Positions 11,354 to 24,255 of a stretch of 64,000 nt of DNA are shown piece after piece. How positions within the stretch are numbered: position 1 is the stretch's first letter; the number at the start of each line of letters is the position of its first letter. Source of the DNA: Breviolum minutum Mf 1.05b.01 (taxonomy: Eukaryota; Sar; Dinophyceae; Suessiales; Symbiodiniaceae); assembly GCA_000507305.1 (NCBI GenBank), contig DF241729.1:1-64000 (forward strand), given 5' to 3'. Made by a program: the position numbers and the translations under genes. The notes under the pieces were generated by a model, which did not search any database, had not been told where the DNA came from, and was given only the letters and a program-made list of their open reading frames with translations.

Positions 11354-12974
11354 GCCAAAACTCGCTTTCAATGGCTCAGCTCAAAGCCTGTTTGCCATTC
11401 AGATTTGGAGACCTTTTATCCGCTTGTTTTTTTAAGCCATGTCATGCTTTAACAAGGTAGGAGCAGTTGCTTAGCAACTTTGCTTCGCAGCGATGATTTT
11501 TATTCAAAATTCAAATGAAAGTCCCATGAAGGGCAATTGTTCGTTGAACAGAAAGACGCTTTATGATTCGCAGCAGCTTTTTTGCACTGCTAGTCCATCA
11601 GAAAGTCTGCATCTTTGTGGTTTGCATACGATCGGAGAGCATGAAAGAACAAGCGAAAGCTGTCAGTCCGGGTGAGGTCATTGATTGGACAAAGAGCATC
11701 TAAGACTGGAGAGACCATTCAAAAGAAACATGTTTGGGATATATAGTTGGTTGCATTCTTTCTCAAGAGGGGTTGGTTTGCCGGAGGCGCAAAGTTCGTA
11801 ATTTCTTCTAAATCGATCATTGCTTCAAGGTTGTTGGGTGGTTTTCAACAGCATTTCTGTTCAGCCTGAGGTTGCTCGGAGTGCTACACCTGTGTTGGGT
11901 TCCAAGGGTAGTTGTTGATGCATCAATGTCTTAGGTGGTGCATAGAAAATGGTCACTGTGATGCACTGGATGAGCTGAAGGCCAAACTTGCGGCAAAGCT
12001 ACATGCCTCAGTTTGGCCACCCAGTTAGGAAGATGGGTCGCTGTGTGTGCAACTGTTTGGTCTTGGAAGAACAACTGTTTTGCCCAGAGCTCTGAGGCAG
12101 CAGGGTGGTGCTACACCACATGTCCCATGCTACCATGCAGAGAAGCTGAAGAACCAGCTGCAAGCGAAGCAGCAAGCTGTCCAGAGTCCTGGTGTGACTG
12201 TATTCTGTGTACATTTCTCTACAAAGGGATGCAGTCTGTACGTTGGAAAACAAGTTCGCTCCCAAAAATTGTTGCGTTGCTAAGGACATTTAGGAGGGAA
12301 TCGTCCAAAGAGATTCAATTTTGAATCTCGCACTTATTTTTTTCTGCGATCAATTTGACCCACTTTGACTGCAGATCAAAGTCATGGAGCCCTTTCGGAA
12401 AGTGAATGGAGAGTGGGTTGGAAGACCCAGGAGGGGTGAGAGAAAAACACCCAAAGTATATCGGCCATGCAAAGACAGCGCTGTAGGAGAAATTTGATTT
12501 GACTGAACATTCTTGGTTGTCAATTGCCAAATTGTCTTGCATAGCTGACAGTATTCAAGCTAATGTGTCAAGGCAAAAGAAGTTCAGATACCAGCTCTTG
12601 CAGCAATGATCCAAGGTAGACTATTGGAGCGAATATCACCAGTGCCCTGGCGGACACTTCTCATATCGTCTACATGCAGGACTTTTAAGGTCTAACGATG
12701 CGAGATGTACTCATAATGCAGCTGCTTATGTACTCGGGCAATACTATCTATATTTCTGGAGTTGAGTCGTTAAGATTCAAGTGCTTATCTCGGTCCAATT
12801 TGCGTGAGTTCTACCCTTGAAGTTCAGTTTTTTGAGTTTCGAAGCCATTTTTTGAGGTGTTGGATTCCTGCATCAATTTTGGATGTGGATCCAGAGCAGG
12901 GACACCTAGGGGAATCTGCTTGTGGTTCCGAAAAAAACGCGGTGGTGTTGTTTTCTTGTGCCCGTGGGATCCAG
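11354..12974. other. Intergenic or intron; no gene supported
   Basis: A possible exon fragment at about 11945-12010 (CDALDELKAKLAAKLHA) is helix-like, but nothing else supports a gene here. Confidence 0.35.
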
Positions 12975-13126
12975 GTCTGGTGGCATCGTGTTGGATGTGA
13001 AACCTGGTACTGCCTTGAGACTTCATGACCAATGGCGAGTACGCCCACGGCGGATGCCTACACCAGACCAGGTGCCACATGTTGAAATTTCTGAAACACC
13101 ATTAAATGGTGAAAAATGGGGCTTCA
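12975..13126 (+). CDS. Candidate exon upstream of the kinase gene
   Basis: Bounded by ATCCAG|GTCTGG and TTCAG|GTATCA, this exon reads SGGIVLDVKPGTALRLHD and continues to VEISETPLNGEKWGF. It is followed by a helix-like piece at about 13130-13225 (MLANVELELQAERLGLDA) and another at about 13425-13545 (MASFASSRVQRNEEVTLLGE). They may form the N-terminal part of the kinase gene that follows on the same strand, or belong to a separate gene. No known domain is recognised. Confidence 0.4.
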
Positions 13127-13829
13127 GGTATCAGCTGTCCACAAGATGCTGGCAAATGTGGAGTTGGAATTGCAAGCAGAAAGGCTCGGGCTTGATGCAA
13201 ATGTGGAGGGAAATGCCTCTTGAAGGCTAAGTAGGTTGACAATTGTTAGTAACATTCTGACATTTGCGACAACACGGTCAGATAGCAATTTGGTCCACAG
13301 GACTCATGATCACACGCGGGCCTTGGAAAAACGCAGGTTCTTTCAGGAGATTGGACGCAACAAGACAGACATAAGCCTGGGCCCAAGATGTTTGCTTTTC
13401 GCTCCGCCGTGGTTTCATCAACTCCACGCCCATCACGCCCATGGCTTCGTTTGCGTCAAGCCGAGTTCAACGGAACGAAGAAGTTACGTTGCTCGGGGAG
13501 AAAGTCAACAACTTCGTTGGACTTCTTGGTTGCCAAGTGCACCTGAAGGCCGCAACATGAATGTGCTGCCAAGAAACAGCCAACTTCACTTTTATGTGTT
13601 CCACTCGTGCAGAAAAATACATTCTTTCTATTGTACATAGTCTACAGTTGTTTTGCAAATCCGACATTTCCAAGACGCAAGTTCCCAAGTCCTAGTTGCC
13701 ATAGAACAGGTAAAATTTCAAGCGCAAAACTGCCTGACGTTGGGCTCTTAGAACAAACAGCCGATCTATTCTCATCCTTAGCCTTCAGATCTGAGGTTTG
13801 AAGACTTCCGGGCACTTTTCTGGGACATT

Positions 13830-14032
13830 GCCCACCTTCAACAAGACATGTCCGTCCAGGCTGTTGGATGGGTGACAGACTTACCACCATGGTTACCACC
13901 CAGGTAGCTCCCTTAACCTGTTGTGCCCTGGTAGGCTTTGCAGAAAGATGTGGCCGAGACGGCCATTTCTGGGACACCTACAAGCAAGTACGACATTTGT
14001 CCGGGGGCTAACCCGATGTTGGAACCCGCAAG
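13830..14032 (+). CDS. Candidate exons directly before the kinase P-loop
   Basis: Two pieces are seen: QAVGWVTDLPPWLPP (about 13855-13900) ending at a GT donor, and KDVAETAISGTPTSKYDI with CPGANPMLEPA (about 13949-14030). They lie immediately before the exon carrying the kinase glycine-rich loop, so they are likely the linker N-terminal to the kinase domain. Confidence 0.35.
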
Positions 14033-14064
14033 GGTGAGGATGATTTTTTCCCCCTTTGGCTGAG

Positions 14065-16425
14065 GTGAGACCTTAGGCAAAGGCACCTATGGCGAAGTCG
14101 TGAAAGCAAAAGATAAGCGCACCAGGCGCACCAAAACGGCGTGCGTTTGTCAGAAAATTTGGAAATGCAAAGGTGATGTATGGTAGTTGTGATGCTGTGA
14201 CAGGCAGGTGCGAGCCATTAAGATCATCAACAAGGAAAAGGTGCCTGATCCAAAAAGGGGGACCAACTTCGAGATGGAAGTGGAAGTGAAAAAAGGGTGC
14301 TACTTCATGAGGTTTCTGATGCTGCGGCATGAAACCATGATTTGAGAAACTGAAACTGAAACTTGGTCAAATCAGAGGAACATAGTGATTTCAGAGAAGA
14401 AACCGGTGGGATTATATTTGGCATCAACTGGCAACGTTCTACAGGTGCATGGAGACATGGAATTCCTGAAGCAGGAGATCCAGAACCTCATTCAGCTGGA
14501 CCATCCACATGCACCAGCACTCAGTTGAGGGAGCTTTTGAGTCAAACCTTCAAGATTCAGCTGCTGTAGTAGTTATGTATTCTTGCAACTGTTTTTTTCT
14601 TTGCCATGGAGCCGTAGATAATGATGATTATGATAATATTAAAGGTGGTTGGTTAAGTTTTCACCGGAAAGGACAAGGTTTTTCCCGGCTGGAGCAATCT
14701 TCAAGATTCAGATCTAAGGTTCTGAAACTGTTGGAGTTCTACAACAGCCACGACCAGGTTTTTTTAGCAACACTGGCTGTTTGGATGTGTCATGGCCACG
14801 GCATGTCACTCTGGTGAGACCAACAGACGGCTTGATTTGCAGCCCATGATGTGCATACATGATCCTTGCATATATCTTACATCTTAGAAAATATGATATT
14901 TGGTTGAAGTATAACAAACCTCACCCCAAGTTGGTGATTCTTGTTTGCTGTGGATTTTCAGGGGAAATGGGAACCGGGATTCCAAACTGGATGGCCAGGT
15001 CACGGACCATTGTTCTCGTGGAGAGCTTCATAAGCACATCTGTGTGGCGACCCGGAAGAGTTGCGCCCTGTGACCCGGTTTTCCCAACATATGTAATGAA
15101 TGGCAATCTTCTGAAAAAAAAACAATCTAAGTTCAACAAAAAACAGCAATGGCAATGATTTTATTTTTATTTTCGTTTTGATTGAAAAAAGAAACTGTTT
15201 TTTTTTTTGTGCTCATTTGAGACTTGTAGATAGGCGACGCCAGAGAATCCCGGAAGCGCATCCCAGAGGTTTGGGTGGCACATGTCATGCAACAGGCGGG
15301 GACGTCGGAGGGGAAGCTACATGAAAGTCGAAGATTTTTTGTGTCTGGATGCGACTCCTTTGGGCTTCAGGTGCTATCAGCAGTGACACACATCCATGCA
15401 AATGGTATCATCCACTTGGATATCAAATCTCAGAATATCATGCCATGCACTTAGCCCAGTGAGTCAATGACTTGCTGCTTTGAGTTTCAGTTCTCAGTGA
15501 CTCAGTGATCAGTCTTTCTTTCACTCAAGTTGATGCAAGATTTAAGGTTGATGCCTGCCTTGGCGACGAAAGCGCAATTTTTGCAAGGGGATGGCAACAA
15601 GGAGCCACCAGAGATGCTGTTTGCAACGCCTTCAACTTTGATCCGAGTTGTGTCCAGTGGTGTCGCTTTGTTTCAACTTTTTGCGGAGAAGACATGGCAC
15701 AACTTGGAAGTGGTGCCACCCCGCAATTCATCAAAATGCAGGAGGTTTGCTCCAACAATATCTTCAGAGAGAAGCTTGCATGCATTACCTCACTTGTCCC
15801 AGTTTTTTTACATTTTAAATTTCAAGATTTAAACATAAACACACTACTCTTTTAGTCAAATCATTCTCATTTGCCAGCTGGAATTGTTGGTATGACTAAG
15901 GATCCCTCATGTCATGGTGATAGACTTGGGTGTCGTATGGGATCTCAGACTGCCGACAAATGCTCCTTGAGGTGTTCTCCCGGTTGGTTGCAATAGCTTA
16001 GGCCACCATCTTCCAGCCGGGAAACTTCAAGCGTGGCAATCCCATGGGCACGCCAGCCACCATGGCGCCCGCTGGCTAAGTTTGTGAAAGTTGTGTAGTG
16101 AAGGAATGAAATTTGAAACATCATTTTTCATGGGATTGATAATTCCACTGCAATGTTGAAGTGCAAGACAACTGAAAAAATAGAAAAAACACACATATCT
16201 GGGGAGATCCGAACCGAGAATTCATGTGAGAACTTCATTTTGTGTTTGTGGAGTAGAAACCTCAGGCCAGAAGTCTGGCGTGGAGAGATCACTCCCAAGG
16301 CTCCCAAGTCATGAAAGATAAGCCAATTGCGCCATGGGTTGCACCGTTGCACCCGATTTTTTGCTTCACCAGGCGGATGTTTTCAGTTGTGGCTGCGTAT
16401 TGTTTGAACTCCTCAGTTGGCGGCT
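14065..16425 (+). CDS. Serine/threonine protein kinase, CDPK-like family, many small exons
   Basis: Kinase motifs appear in order in short plus-strand exons. Glycine loop LGKGTYGEVVKAKD is at about 14068-14115; VRAIKIINKEKV with the VAIK lysine at 14208-14275; the helix-C-like MEFLKQEIQNLIQLDHPH at about 14445-14510; LLEFYNSHDQVFL at about 14725; GDARESRKRIPEVWVAHVM at about 15235-15297; catalytic loop HANGIIHLDIKSQNIM at 15371-15442; the DFG-equivalent HVMVIDLGV at about 15900-15934; FQPGNFKRGNPMGTPATMAP at 16002-16070; EVWRGEITPK ending 16299; and ADVFSCGCVLFELLS from 16373. The catalytic loop has HLD instead of HRD, and DFG is DLG, as in a CDPK-like group I know from dinoflagellates; the catalytic Asp is kept. 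The 73-bp intron 16300-16372 has a GC donor. No EF-hands were found. The C-terminal exons are uncertain. Confidence 0.75.
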
Positions 16426-18060
16426 GAAATTTCAACTGCAGAAATGTTTGAAGCAAATTCATGCAATTCAATGATGCAATCACAGCGTTCAAGGTTTTCA
16501 GATGCCCTGGGACTTTAAGTACCGTTTGCTTCCTGGTGGTTTGGTGTAGCTGATAGAGAGTTTGGGAGCATTTGATGCTTTCAAGATGATATAGAAATGA
16601 TGAATTGGCATGAAGCAGCTTGCAAAGTGTAAAAGCCTGAGGCACTGTGAGCTGCAGTGAGATGGTTGCATCAGTCATTCTGCTCCTTTTTTGATATCGC
16701 CGACTTGAGGTGGCAGCAAACAGCAAGCACGGGAGTTCTGGGATGGCAAGCCGCGGCCGCGTTTGGTGATAGTCTCAGTGTTATGATATGATGAGAAGGA
16801 GAATTAAAGTGAAATTGCTGTCTTCCAAGTTGAGTTGATACGAGGAACGAGTGCAGAGTGCAGCACCAGATGCGACCAACATGATCTTGAAGTTGCTTGA
16901 ACAGGACTTGTGGCGATTTTTGACAGATGTGCAAGTTGTTTGAAGTTGTCATAGCAGCATAGCACAAGGAGCTCAAAAAATCAAATGATCCAGACTGAGA
17001 ACTTGGATGTTAAAAGGTGTAATTAAATTATACATGAAGAGTACAGGAAATATATGGAAATATGTTAGGAGGAAAACAAGCATTTCGTTGAGCCACAGGA
17101 TCGACCCAGCCGTGTCACAGCGGCTGAAGCCTTGAGAGAGCCCTTTGTGCAACGAGTGCCTTGGAGGAATGCTTGAGGATGTTCATGGGCTGTTAGCAGA
17201 TTATTTTTAAGTCTAAGACATCTTTGATATACATATTACATATATGTAATATATATATATAGACTAACTATATGTATATATACATATATTATATGCATTA
17301 TATTCATACAAGAAAACAACAATGCTTTTACTTAAACCTCCCGTAGAGAGTAGACATTTGAACCCATGAATTCTCTGTATGCACATTCCAGACTCAATTT
17401 TTAGTGTACAGATTGACATCTGAAAATTTTCAGGTTCCCTGAGGTGAGGATCTTCACCTGCAAAAGGCTAATGGACCAAAGGAGATTTAGGCTGTGATGG
17501 AAAGGCAAAATGGCGCCTCATGAAAACATCGAGCTTACCTTTTTTGAAACATCATACGCCTTTTCACTACCACCACCGGTAGTATGCATTTGAAGAGAGA
17601 AGTTTCACATGAAGCAATTTTTTTGAGGCTTCGGATGCTATTCCGGTCACGCAGATGGACTGGGGCCTTGGGTCACGGTGAATCTATGTCGGACGAATTA
17701 GGCAAAAGGTATCGACATGAGAATGATTGACCAAATTGGAGCAAATTCCACAACAAGTTGGCCACAATTCTTGAGGGCCTTTTTTTTGCCCACAGGAAAT
17801 AGGCTTCCGAGACGTCCGGAACTGCAGGAGAAAGGCTTGCGCCTTGTGAATCGCTTGGTAACCACTTGCGAACGCGATGTACCTTGGATTGAAGGTCAGC
17901 AAAGAAGACTGTGACAGGAAAAACACCTGTTGGTTCTGAATCTTGTAAAATCTAACTGAAGCTGAGATAAGTCTTAAAGCCAAACAATTTTTGAGATGTA
18001 TCTTTGAGCTTTGCACCTAACTTGGGTGTGGCTTCCATGTGTTAAACGCATGCGTATGGG
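16426..18060. other. Introns or intergenic; AT-rich repeat inside
   Basis: No clear exon. At 17226-17310 there is an AT-rich palindromic stretch of TATATATA and ATATGTATAT units. Helix-like sequence at about 17805-17900 (RPELQEKGLRLVNRLVTTCE) after a CCCACAG acceptor could be an exon of the same gene as the downstream candidates. Confidence 0.35.
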
Positions 18061-18061
18061 T

Positions 18062-18376
18062 ATATCAGACATTTGGACACCTTGTTCATTCAGGACACCG
18101 TGTCCTGTTTGCGCACCCGCCTTTGGTCAACCAAGGCCTTCTACAAGTTGATCTGCCTCAAGATTGCTCAGGCCATTCAAAATCAGTTTCAACCGCTGAC
18201 AAGGGGCCAATTGCGAAGAGAAGCACGTCATAGAAACATGGTATGTGCGGTACAGTAACCTTGTTGCATGCGGGACGTTTGACAGATTTGACAGGAATGG
18301 CCACCCAATGAGATGCCATCCTTCAAAGGAGTCTTCAAAGAGCCACCTGTCAAGTATGGGTTGCCAATTCATCTGA
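18062..18376 (+). CDS. Two candidate exons, unknown protein
   Basis: Exon one (about 18062-18240) follows a CAG and reads HLDTLFIQDTVSCLRTRLWS and then KAFYKLICLKIAQAIQNQF. Exon two (about 18295-18376) follows GACAG and reads EWPPNEMPSFKGVFKEPPVK and then GLPIHLR before a GTGGGTT donor. The continuity of frame and protein-like sequence make them credible. They could belong to the kinase gene's C-terminal part, but no known domain is recognised. Confidence 0.45.
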
Positions 18377-18683
18377 GGTGGGTTGTAGCAGAAGGACTTT
18401 TTTTTCCAATCAGGTCTCAAATATACTTGACTTTTTCGTTGAAGATGCAAAACTGTATCGACTTTGCAGACTGTATTGTTAGTTTTCAAGGGTTGTACGC
18501 AGTAGTTAGCCTTCCCAAGTTACCCAAGTCACAGCCCAGGTTTGATGATGAAGGGACTGGGATGCTTCAAGAGTCAGTTTTGGTCTGCTACTGAATGAGC
18601 TGTTTGCCAAGCTCTGGGGTAGAGGGTGCTAGTCAAAGACCCTTCCTTCACCTTCAGCATTTTTGGTTTTCTGCATGGAGCTT

Positions 18684-18720
18684 CAATTGATGATGATGAT
18701 GATGAGGATGATGACGATTG

Positions 18721-18784
<64 letters not shown>
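18684..18784. repeat. (GAT)n and (CTA)n microsatellites
   Basis: Short GATGATGAT run at about 18690-18705 followed by about 21 uninterrupted CTA triplets at 18720-18784. The flanking 18800-19015 is a degenerate GATAATGATGAT-rich stretch. The long Thr-rich and Ile/Ser-rich frames here are repeat products. Confidence 0.9.
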
Positions 18785-19015
18785 GACAGCTACTACTGTT
18801 TTTAAACTTGATAACGATTATATCAATGATCATGATGATAGTGATAATAGTGATAAGACTGATAGCAGTGAGAAAGACAATGATGATACTGCGATGATGA
18901 TATGGCAAAATGGCAATGATGACAAGAATGGCGATGTTGATTATGATGATATTATTGATGATCACGATAATGATGAAGGTAATGATGATAATGCTGATAA
19001 TGATGATAGACCATG

Positions 19016-20970
19016 ACAACGGCAATGATAATCATAAGAACAGTAGCATTGGACACGATGTGAACGATCATAAGAAGAGCAATAATGATGAAACGTAGTA
19101 TTTGCAACGTTAATACTTTTTTCTTTCAGTGCCTTCGCAGTGTTGTTTTTGCGAGTAGCTTTCGAGGTCCGAAAGTTTATGACCTGCGGCTATGATGAAC
19201 AGCAAGCTAAACGCCGGGGGAACCAGAGGATGAGGGTCCATGGGATCATGTGAGCAGTTATGGTGCTTGTCCATTGGGTTGGGGATCTGACTGTAACTAC
19301 CTTTCTTGGTGGATTCCAACATTACAGGTGCAGCCGCTGCAATGAACCTGAGCCAAAACAAGAATGCGGTGGCTGGGCACCTAGACTCATCCGGTTCATT
19401 TGCGTTGTTCCATCAATCAGGGTGGCCAAGCTTCCTTTGCACCAAAACGCAGCATTTTTTCTTTCAGGACTGGACAGAGTTCGTCGCTGTCTGGAGCCTC
19501 AAATACTTCAGTCTCAAATCATATCCCTCCACCATCCCATCCATCACCATCCATTGCCATCCATTGCCATCCATCGCAAGCAGCATGATCGGTATGGAAT
19601 CTTTGGACGTTGCGATGAAGATGTTGGTAAGAATCTTACGGGGGAAGTACTGAGGCATGTATCGATCTTGGGAGTCCCACCATTGAACCATGTATCCAGA
19701 TGATCTTCAAGACTGCAGACAAGGCCAAAGGGCCAAAGCCATTTAAGCAACTCAGAGAACAGGATGGTTGTGATATGTTGTGATTGGACAAATTTCAGTG
19801 CTGAGTGGTTTTGACGTCTTACGAAAGATACAGACTCCATTCTGAAGCACTGAGTAGAGCAGATTCGATGGATTCAAAAATTGGGGGCAGGGCTTTTCAA
19901 CCGCCTTTTCACTTGTAAGAAACACTCTCCCGCCGCCTTAAACCGCAGTTGACCAGGACAGAGATGGGCTACTCTCGTTGCAAGACGTGCGGTCGCTCTT
20001 GCCTGAGGCATTAATGGAAAGTGCACCATTACAGAAAAGTTTGACAAACAGAGATCAAGGGGTTCTATTTAAAAGGATTTCTTAGATCCAAAGAACTGGC
20101 AGGGACAGTTGGCGTTGATCCTGTGTTTCCAGAGTTCGGATTCTATTTGCCTTTCTCTGATTGATGTGTGCAGTTTCTGCTTTGTATCGCCACAAGGGCT
20201 TCAAATTCCCAAACCTTTCAAAGAATCATTGGCCAAATGTCTTGCAAAACAGAAACCTACTGCATGTTTTGGAGGAAGTTTCTCGACACTTCCATGTCAG
20301 GGCCATCGAAATGCCAAGGAGGCCTACAGGGAGTCATGCAGCTGCCGAGTTTAGGAAGTTCCGGGACAGTTCTGAGGGAATAGCTGACTTAGGGCTTAGG
20401 GCCTAGGGACTGTGTCTCCACATCGCAACAAAACAGTAATATACTGTACAATAGGTGTAACAGTGTAGTATGATCGAGGAGGGGAATGAGAGGAAAGATC
20501 TATCATCCAGATGTGATGTCATTGAGTCAACGATCAAGACACCTTCCGGAGATATTCAGATTGATATCATGCTGCGAGGCCGCTCAGGCCATCTTCTTAC
20601 AAATCACTGGCCGAGCGACGGGATCTTAGCAATGTATTGAGAACAGGTCAAGCCAAGAGGAACAGACTGTGCTGGAAGATCTAAGATGTTTGCAGTTGGA
20701 GATGTGTATGCAAGAATTGTGGTACCAAACAATTGTTTGCCTGAAGTTATGCGCAGCCGTCCTCTTTTGTTTTGAACCTTCTTCAGCTTGGACTTGATAA
20801 GGTCTGAGACAGGAGGAGAGCGAATGGATTGGCACTCATTCATCACACATCTTCAGAGGCAGGTGCTACTACACGAAAATGACGTTGACTGCAAAAAACC
20901 CAACACAACTGCAGAAACATGCATCAAGTCCATGTAAGTTCATTTGGTCTTGAAGCTGTTGAAGCACCAG
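19016..20970. other. No confident gene; weak exon candidates
   Basis: Possible exon pieces are 19325-19420 (MNLSQNKNAVAGHLDSSGSF) and 20180-20390 (PNLSKNHWPNVLQNRNLLH...). A short tandem repeat CCATCCATTGCCATCCATTG is at 19540-19575. No recognisable domain. Confidence 0.3.
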
Positions 20971-21127
20971 GCAAGCACGCTCCGGTATGCCCGAGGAGGC
21001 CGCGCCTCCCCCGGTCTCTGTGCCATGTTCAGAGCGCCCAACACCCAGTGATCTGCTGACGAACGTCACGGATGCGCTGCGGGCCACGGCAGATGAGTGG
21101 ATCAGCTGGGAGACCTGGAGGGAATGA
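20971..21127 (+). CDS. Candidate terminal exon, unknown protein
   Basis: After CACCAG the frame reads QARSGMPEEAAPPPVSVPC and continues with TPSDLLTNVTDALRATADEW, ending at TGA 21125-21127. A Pro-rich linker followed by an amphipathic helix and a stop would suit a C-terminal exon. It could be the end of the gene that has exons at about 18 kb, but this is not shown. Confidence 0.4.
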
Positions 21128-22487
21128 TGAATTATGACTCATGACTCATCACATGAATTATAACATGAATGAGATGGATTCCAAGGTATCCGAAAACGAT
21201 GAACGACTGGATGAAAAAAATACAGTACATGAAAAATGCACAATGCAGTTGAATAGTGTTGGCCTTTGAAAGCCAAACCTTTGAGTTGGGGTTTCTACTT
21301 CCCGCTTGAAGTTAAGATTTCACGAAATCTGAGGCAGTCTGAATAGTGTTGGCCAGAACTGGTTCATCAAGGCTGAAGAGTCCGGGCCTCGCTTATGAAT
21401 GGCTGTTGTTTCAAGGTCTTAATATCACCACTGCTTGAGGCTTTTGTTGGGAGAGAGAAAAATTGAGGCATCTGTGAAAATCGCATGGAATCACTCTGTT
21501 TAGTGTTAGATGAGGGCCTGGAAACCGGATCCAAAACTCAAGGCAAGCTTTATGGGGTCTTCATGCAATCGACATCCACCCCATCCTTTACGGCTCATGA
21601 CATACAAATTCATCAGTGGAGCATACTTTCTCAGTGTTTTAAGGCGGCACAGTGAGCACAGCAGAGGTGGGTCGGGCACAGCACTTGAACCCATTGAAGT
21701 ATATAGGTCAACAGTTGCAAAGAGCGGCCATAAGAAGTGGCACAATCCTGATTATTTACAAAATGCATGAAAAATAAGCAAGCTTTGACTTTGACAGGCA
21801 GATAAGTTATCTCTATGAAACAAACAATCATCATTTTTGCAACACTTGATTTTGAAGGGCACCTAGGGGTTTATAGGGATCTTTCTGCCATCCTTGATCA
21901 TCGTTTGTTTCCAAACTCGCCCACGTTAGGGGATGAGATGCTCCTCCAGTCCTGAGCTTGGTGATGCTCCCATTGTTTTCCTATGGTAGGGGATGGTCAT
22001 CAACCTTATAGTAGGGTTCTATATACCCACTTATAAGGATTCCCTGTTAATAGGTGGGATGATCATCCCCAATAGAAGGAGTTTAGACCCTGGCACATAT
22101 GTTTGAAATGTGATCAACATTTCCTCACTGAATGTCTTGTTAAAAAGTGTTGAAGTCTATGTGCTGATTCTTGTCACCCAAGCTCCGAGTCACCCGTGAG
22201 GTCCTTGAAAGAAATGGGTTATGCAGAAGAAGCAATCAATGCCAAGGTCATTAAGTATTGCAGGCACATTTTTCTGGCGCAAATCGTTGAACCACTTCAA
22301 AATAGTAAAGCCGCTGCGGTGATGTGAGAGATCATGAAACACAGAGGCAAAATGAGAAACTGGATATCAAATATGACATAGATGTAAATGACTGTAAATG
22401 CAATTGCGTATACTGTATACTTTATCATCACAAGGCGGCATAGATATGCTATGCGATATATAGACATACATACACACTTAGCAATGT
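21128..22487. other. No gene supported
   Basis: AT-rich, with many short frames in all phases; nothing that can be supported. Confidence 0.35.
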
Positions 22488-22600
22488 GTGAATTTCAACG
22501 AAGCGAGGCAACAAAGCCTGGCGGATATCTCGGCAGATGACCGCTTGTACAGCGAGCTGGAAAAGTGGGTACTTCCCAGACGGCTGGTTCTGTCTGTCGT
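22488..22600 (+). CDS. Candidate exon, unknown protein
   Basis: Frame reads FNEARQQSLADISADDRLY and ELEKWVLPRRLVLSVVG, mixing polar helix and hydrophobic strand. A second candidate at about 23085-23255 reads LRLEGKQQLVPTPAPATPVG followed by SPPGYPKLQPRLQQRFS, Pro-rich. No domain recognised and no link between the two is shown. Confidence 0.3.
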
Positions 22601-22689
22601 TGGTTCAGAAATACTCGCAACCATGAAATCCCATTCCCAACCACCGGTTGGATGTTTTTTCAACCCCTATGAATCATTGGGATAAACTA

Positions 22690-24255
22690 TGAAAAACTAC
22701 TTATCAACTGGTGATCGCCGGATTTCAGCTACCAACCCGTACCGACTGTTGAAAATTCCAACGCTTCGATGAACGAATTGTGATCCGAGGCAATACGCAA
22801 AGCACCGAGCAGCGTTTGGTGTACCCAGGAGTCGTTTGCGGTGAATGTAGCTGTGGCTTAAAATCATTGACCCCCAAAATGGATGGGTGGAATACTAAAC
22901 TTACTACTGTAAACATACAGTAATCAAATCTGGGGTTGGTAGCCTAATTGCTACTGAGTGTTCTCTTCCAGCATCTTGTTTGGACATTCTATCCCTCTAA
23001 CAATCAGCAGCCAACAGGGGGGTGTGCTTAGTGTGTTGTGGTTTCCAATTAGCCTTCAATCTTCTGCATCAGAAGTGAACGTCGGCTGCTGAGGTTGGAA
23101 GGGAAGCAACAGCTAGTGCCAACACCAGCACCGGCCACACCAGTGGGATATGCAAAGAGCCCTCCAGGTTATCCAAAGCTGCAGCCTCGGTTACAACAGA
23201 GATTTTCAATCACTGGAAAAGATATACCACTGCTATGCATGAGATTCCCACAGGTCTGACTACCTTTTGCCGCACCAATGATCCATGCCGAGGCCAGTGA
23301 ACTGAAAGACGTGGAAGTTGGAGTGATGAAGGCTCATCGCTGCAAAAGTAGACTGCATCTCAATTCATGACAGTGTCCTGCCACACAAAAAAAACTCCAA
23401 GCATTATGAAATGCCAGAAGGGCAAAAATCCATAGAAATCCTAGAGAGTTTGCAGGTGGTGATTTTGCTAGAGAGACTCTTTTTGATTTTAAGATATTTT
23501 AACACCATTAAAAACACAACACTGCATAGCGGATACTGAGCAGCTGGTTTGTAGAAACTCTCGACTCTTTTGACGAAAGCTGTACACAATTTGTCCTGCC
23601 TTTCTACGAGAGGCAAAAGGACCCAGAATTCGCGTAGAAGATACAAAATTTCCATGACCTGGATTGACCCAAAAGATGGATTGGTGACCTGGTGACTAAA
23701 TCAATTTTCTTGTTTGTTCTATGGTGGGAATTCAGGCTCGCCTGCACGCAGATAAGTGCAAAAATGCATGGCTGTTGGCCATCGACGAATCTGGCATTTG
23801 TGCCATCGCTGGCAGCCCTTAAAGGGCGCTGCCAGCGACCTGTGCATGCCTTTTTTTCCGAGATCCTCCATGGACTTTATGGACTTTATGGACTTTTTGT
23901 GTAAGGTTTCTTAAAAAAAAAGCATTTTCCATGAAGGATCTTAGGACTGCAAGTTTGCTGCGGACATTCGCTAGTCATGCAGGCTTGCAGTCAAGATTAG
24001 AGCTGATGATTGAGCAGCGGTGGAGCTGATGTCTTTCAAACCGCTGTGTGGTTTGTCCCCTTTAAGGGCCGACTTTCCTTCGATCATCTAGATTTAGCCG
24101 GATCCGGTGACGAAATATCTCTGCATTAGCACTTTTCAGGCTGTGAGCACCTGGTCAGGAAACTGGACATGAACTTCCTTTACCCTTTCTTGGTACAGTT
24201 ATCTAACTAGAAAACTAGAGATGGTATTGCACTTTTGAGCTGCATCAGGCTATAT
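22690..24255. other. No confident gene
   Basis: Apart from the Pro-rich candidate near 23085-23255, I see nothing that supports a gene. A 10-bp repeat TATGGACTTT occurs three times at 23874-23897. Confidence 0.3.

Noticed and set aside
18663..19098. Thr-rich, Asp-rich and Ile/Ser-rich frames
   Set aside because: Products of CTA and GAT repeats.
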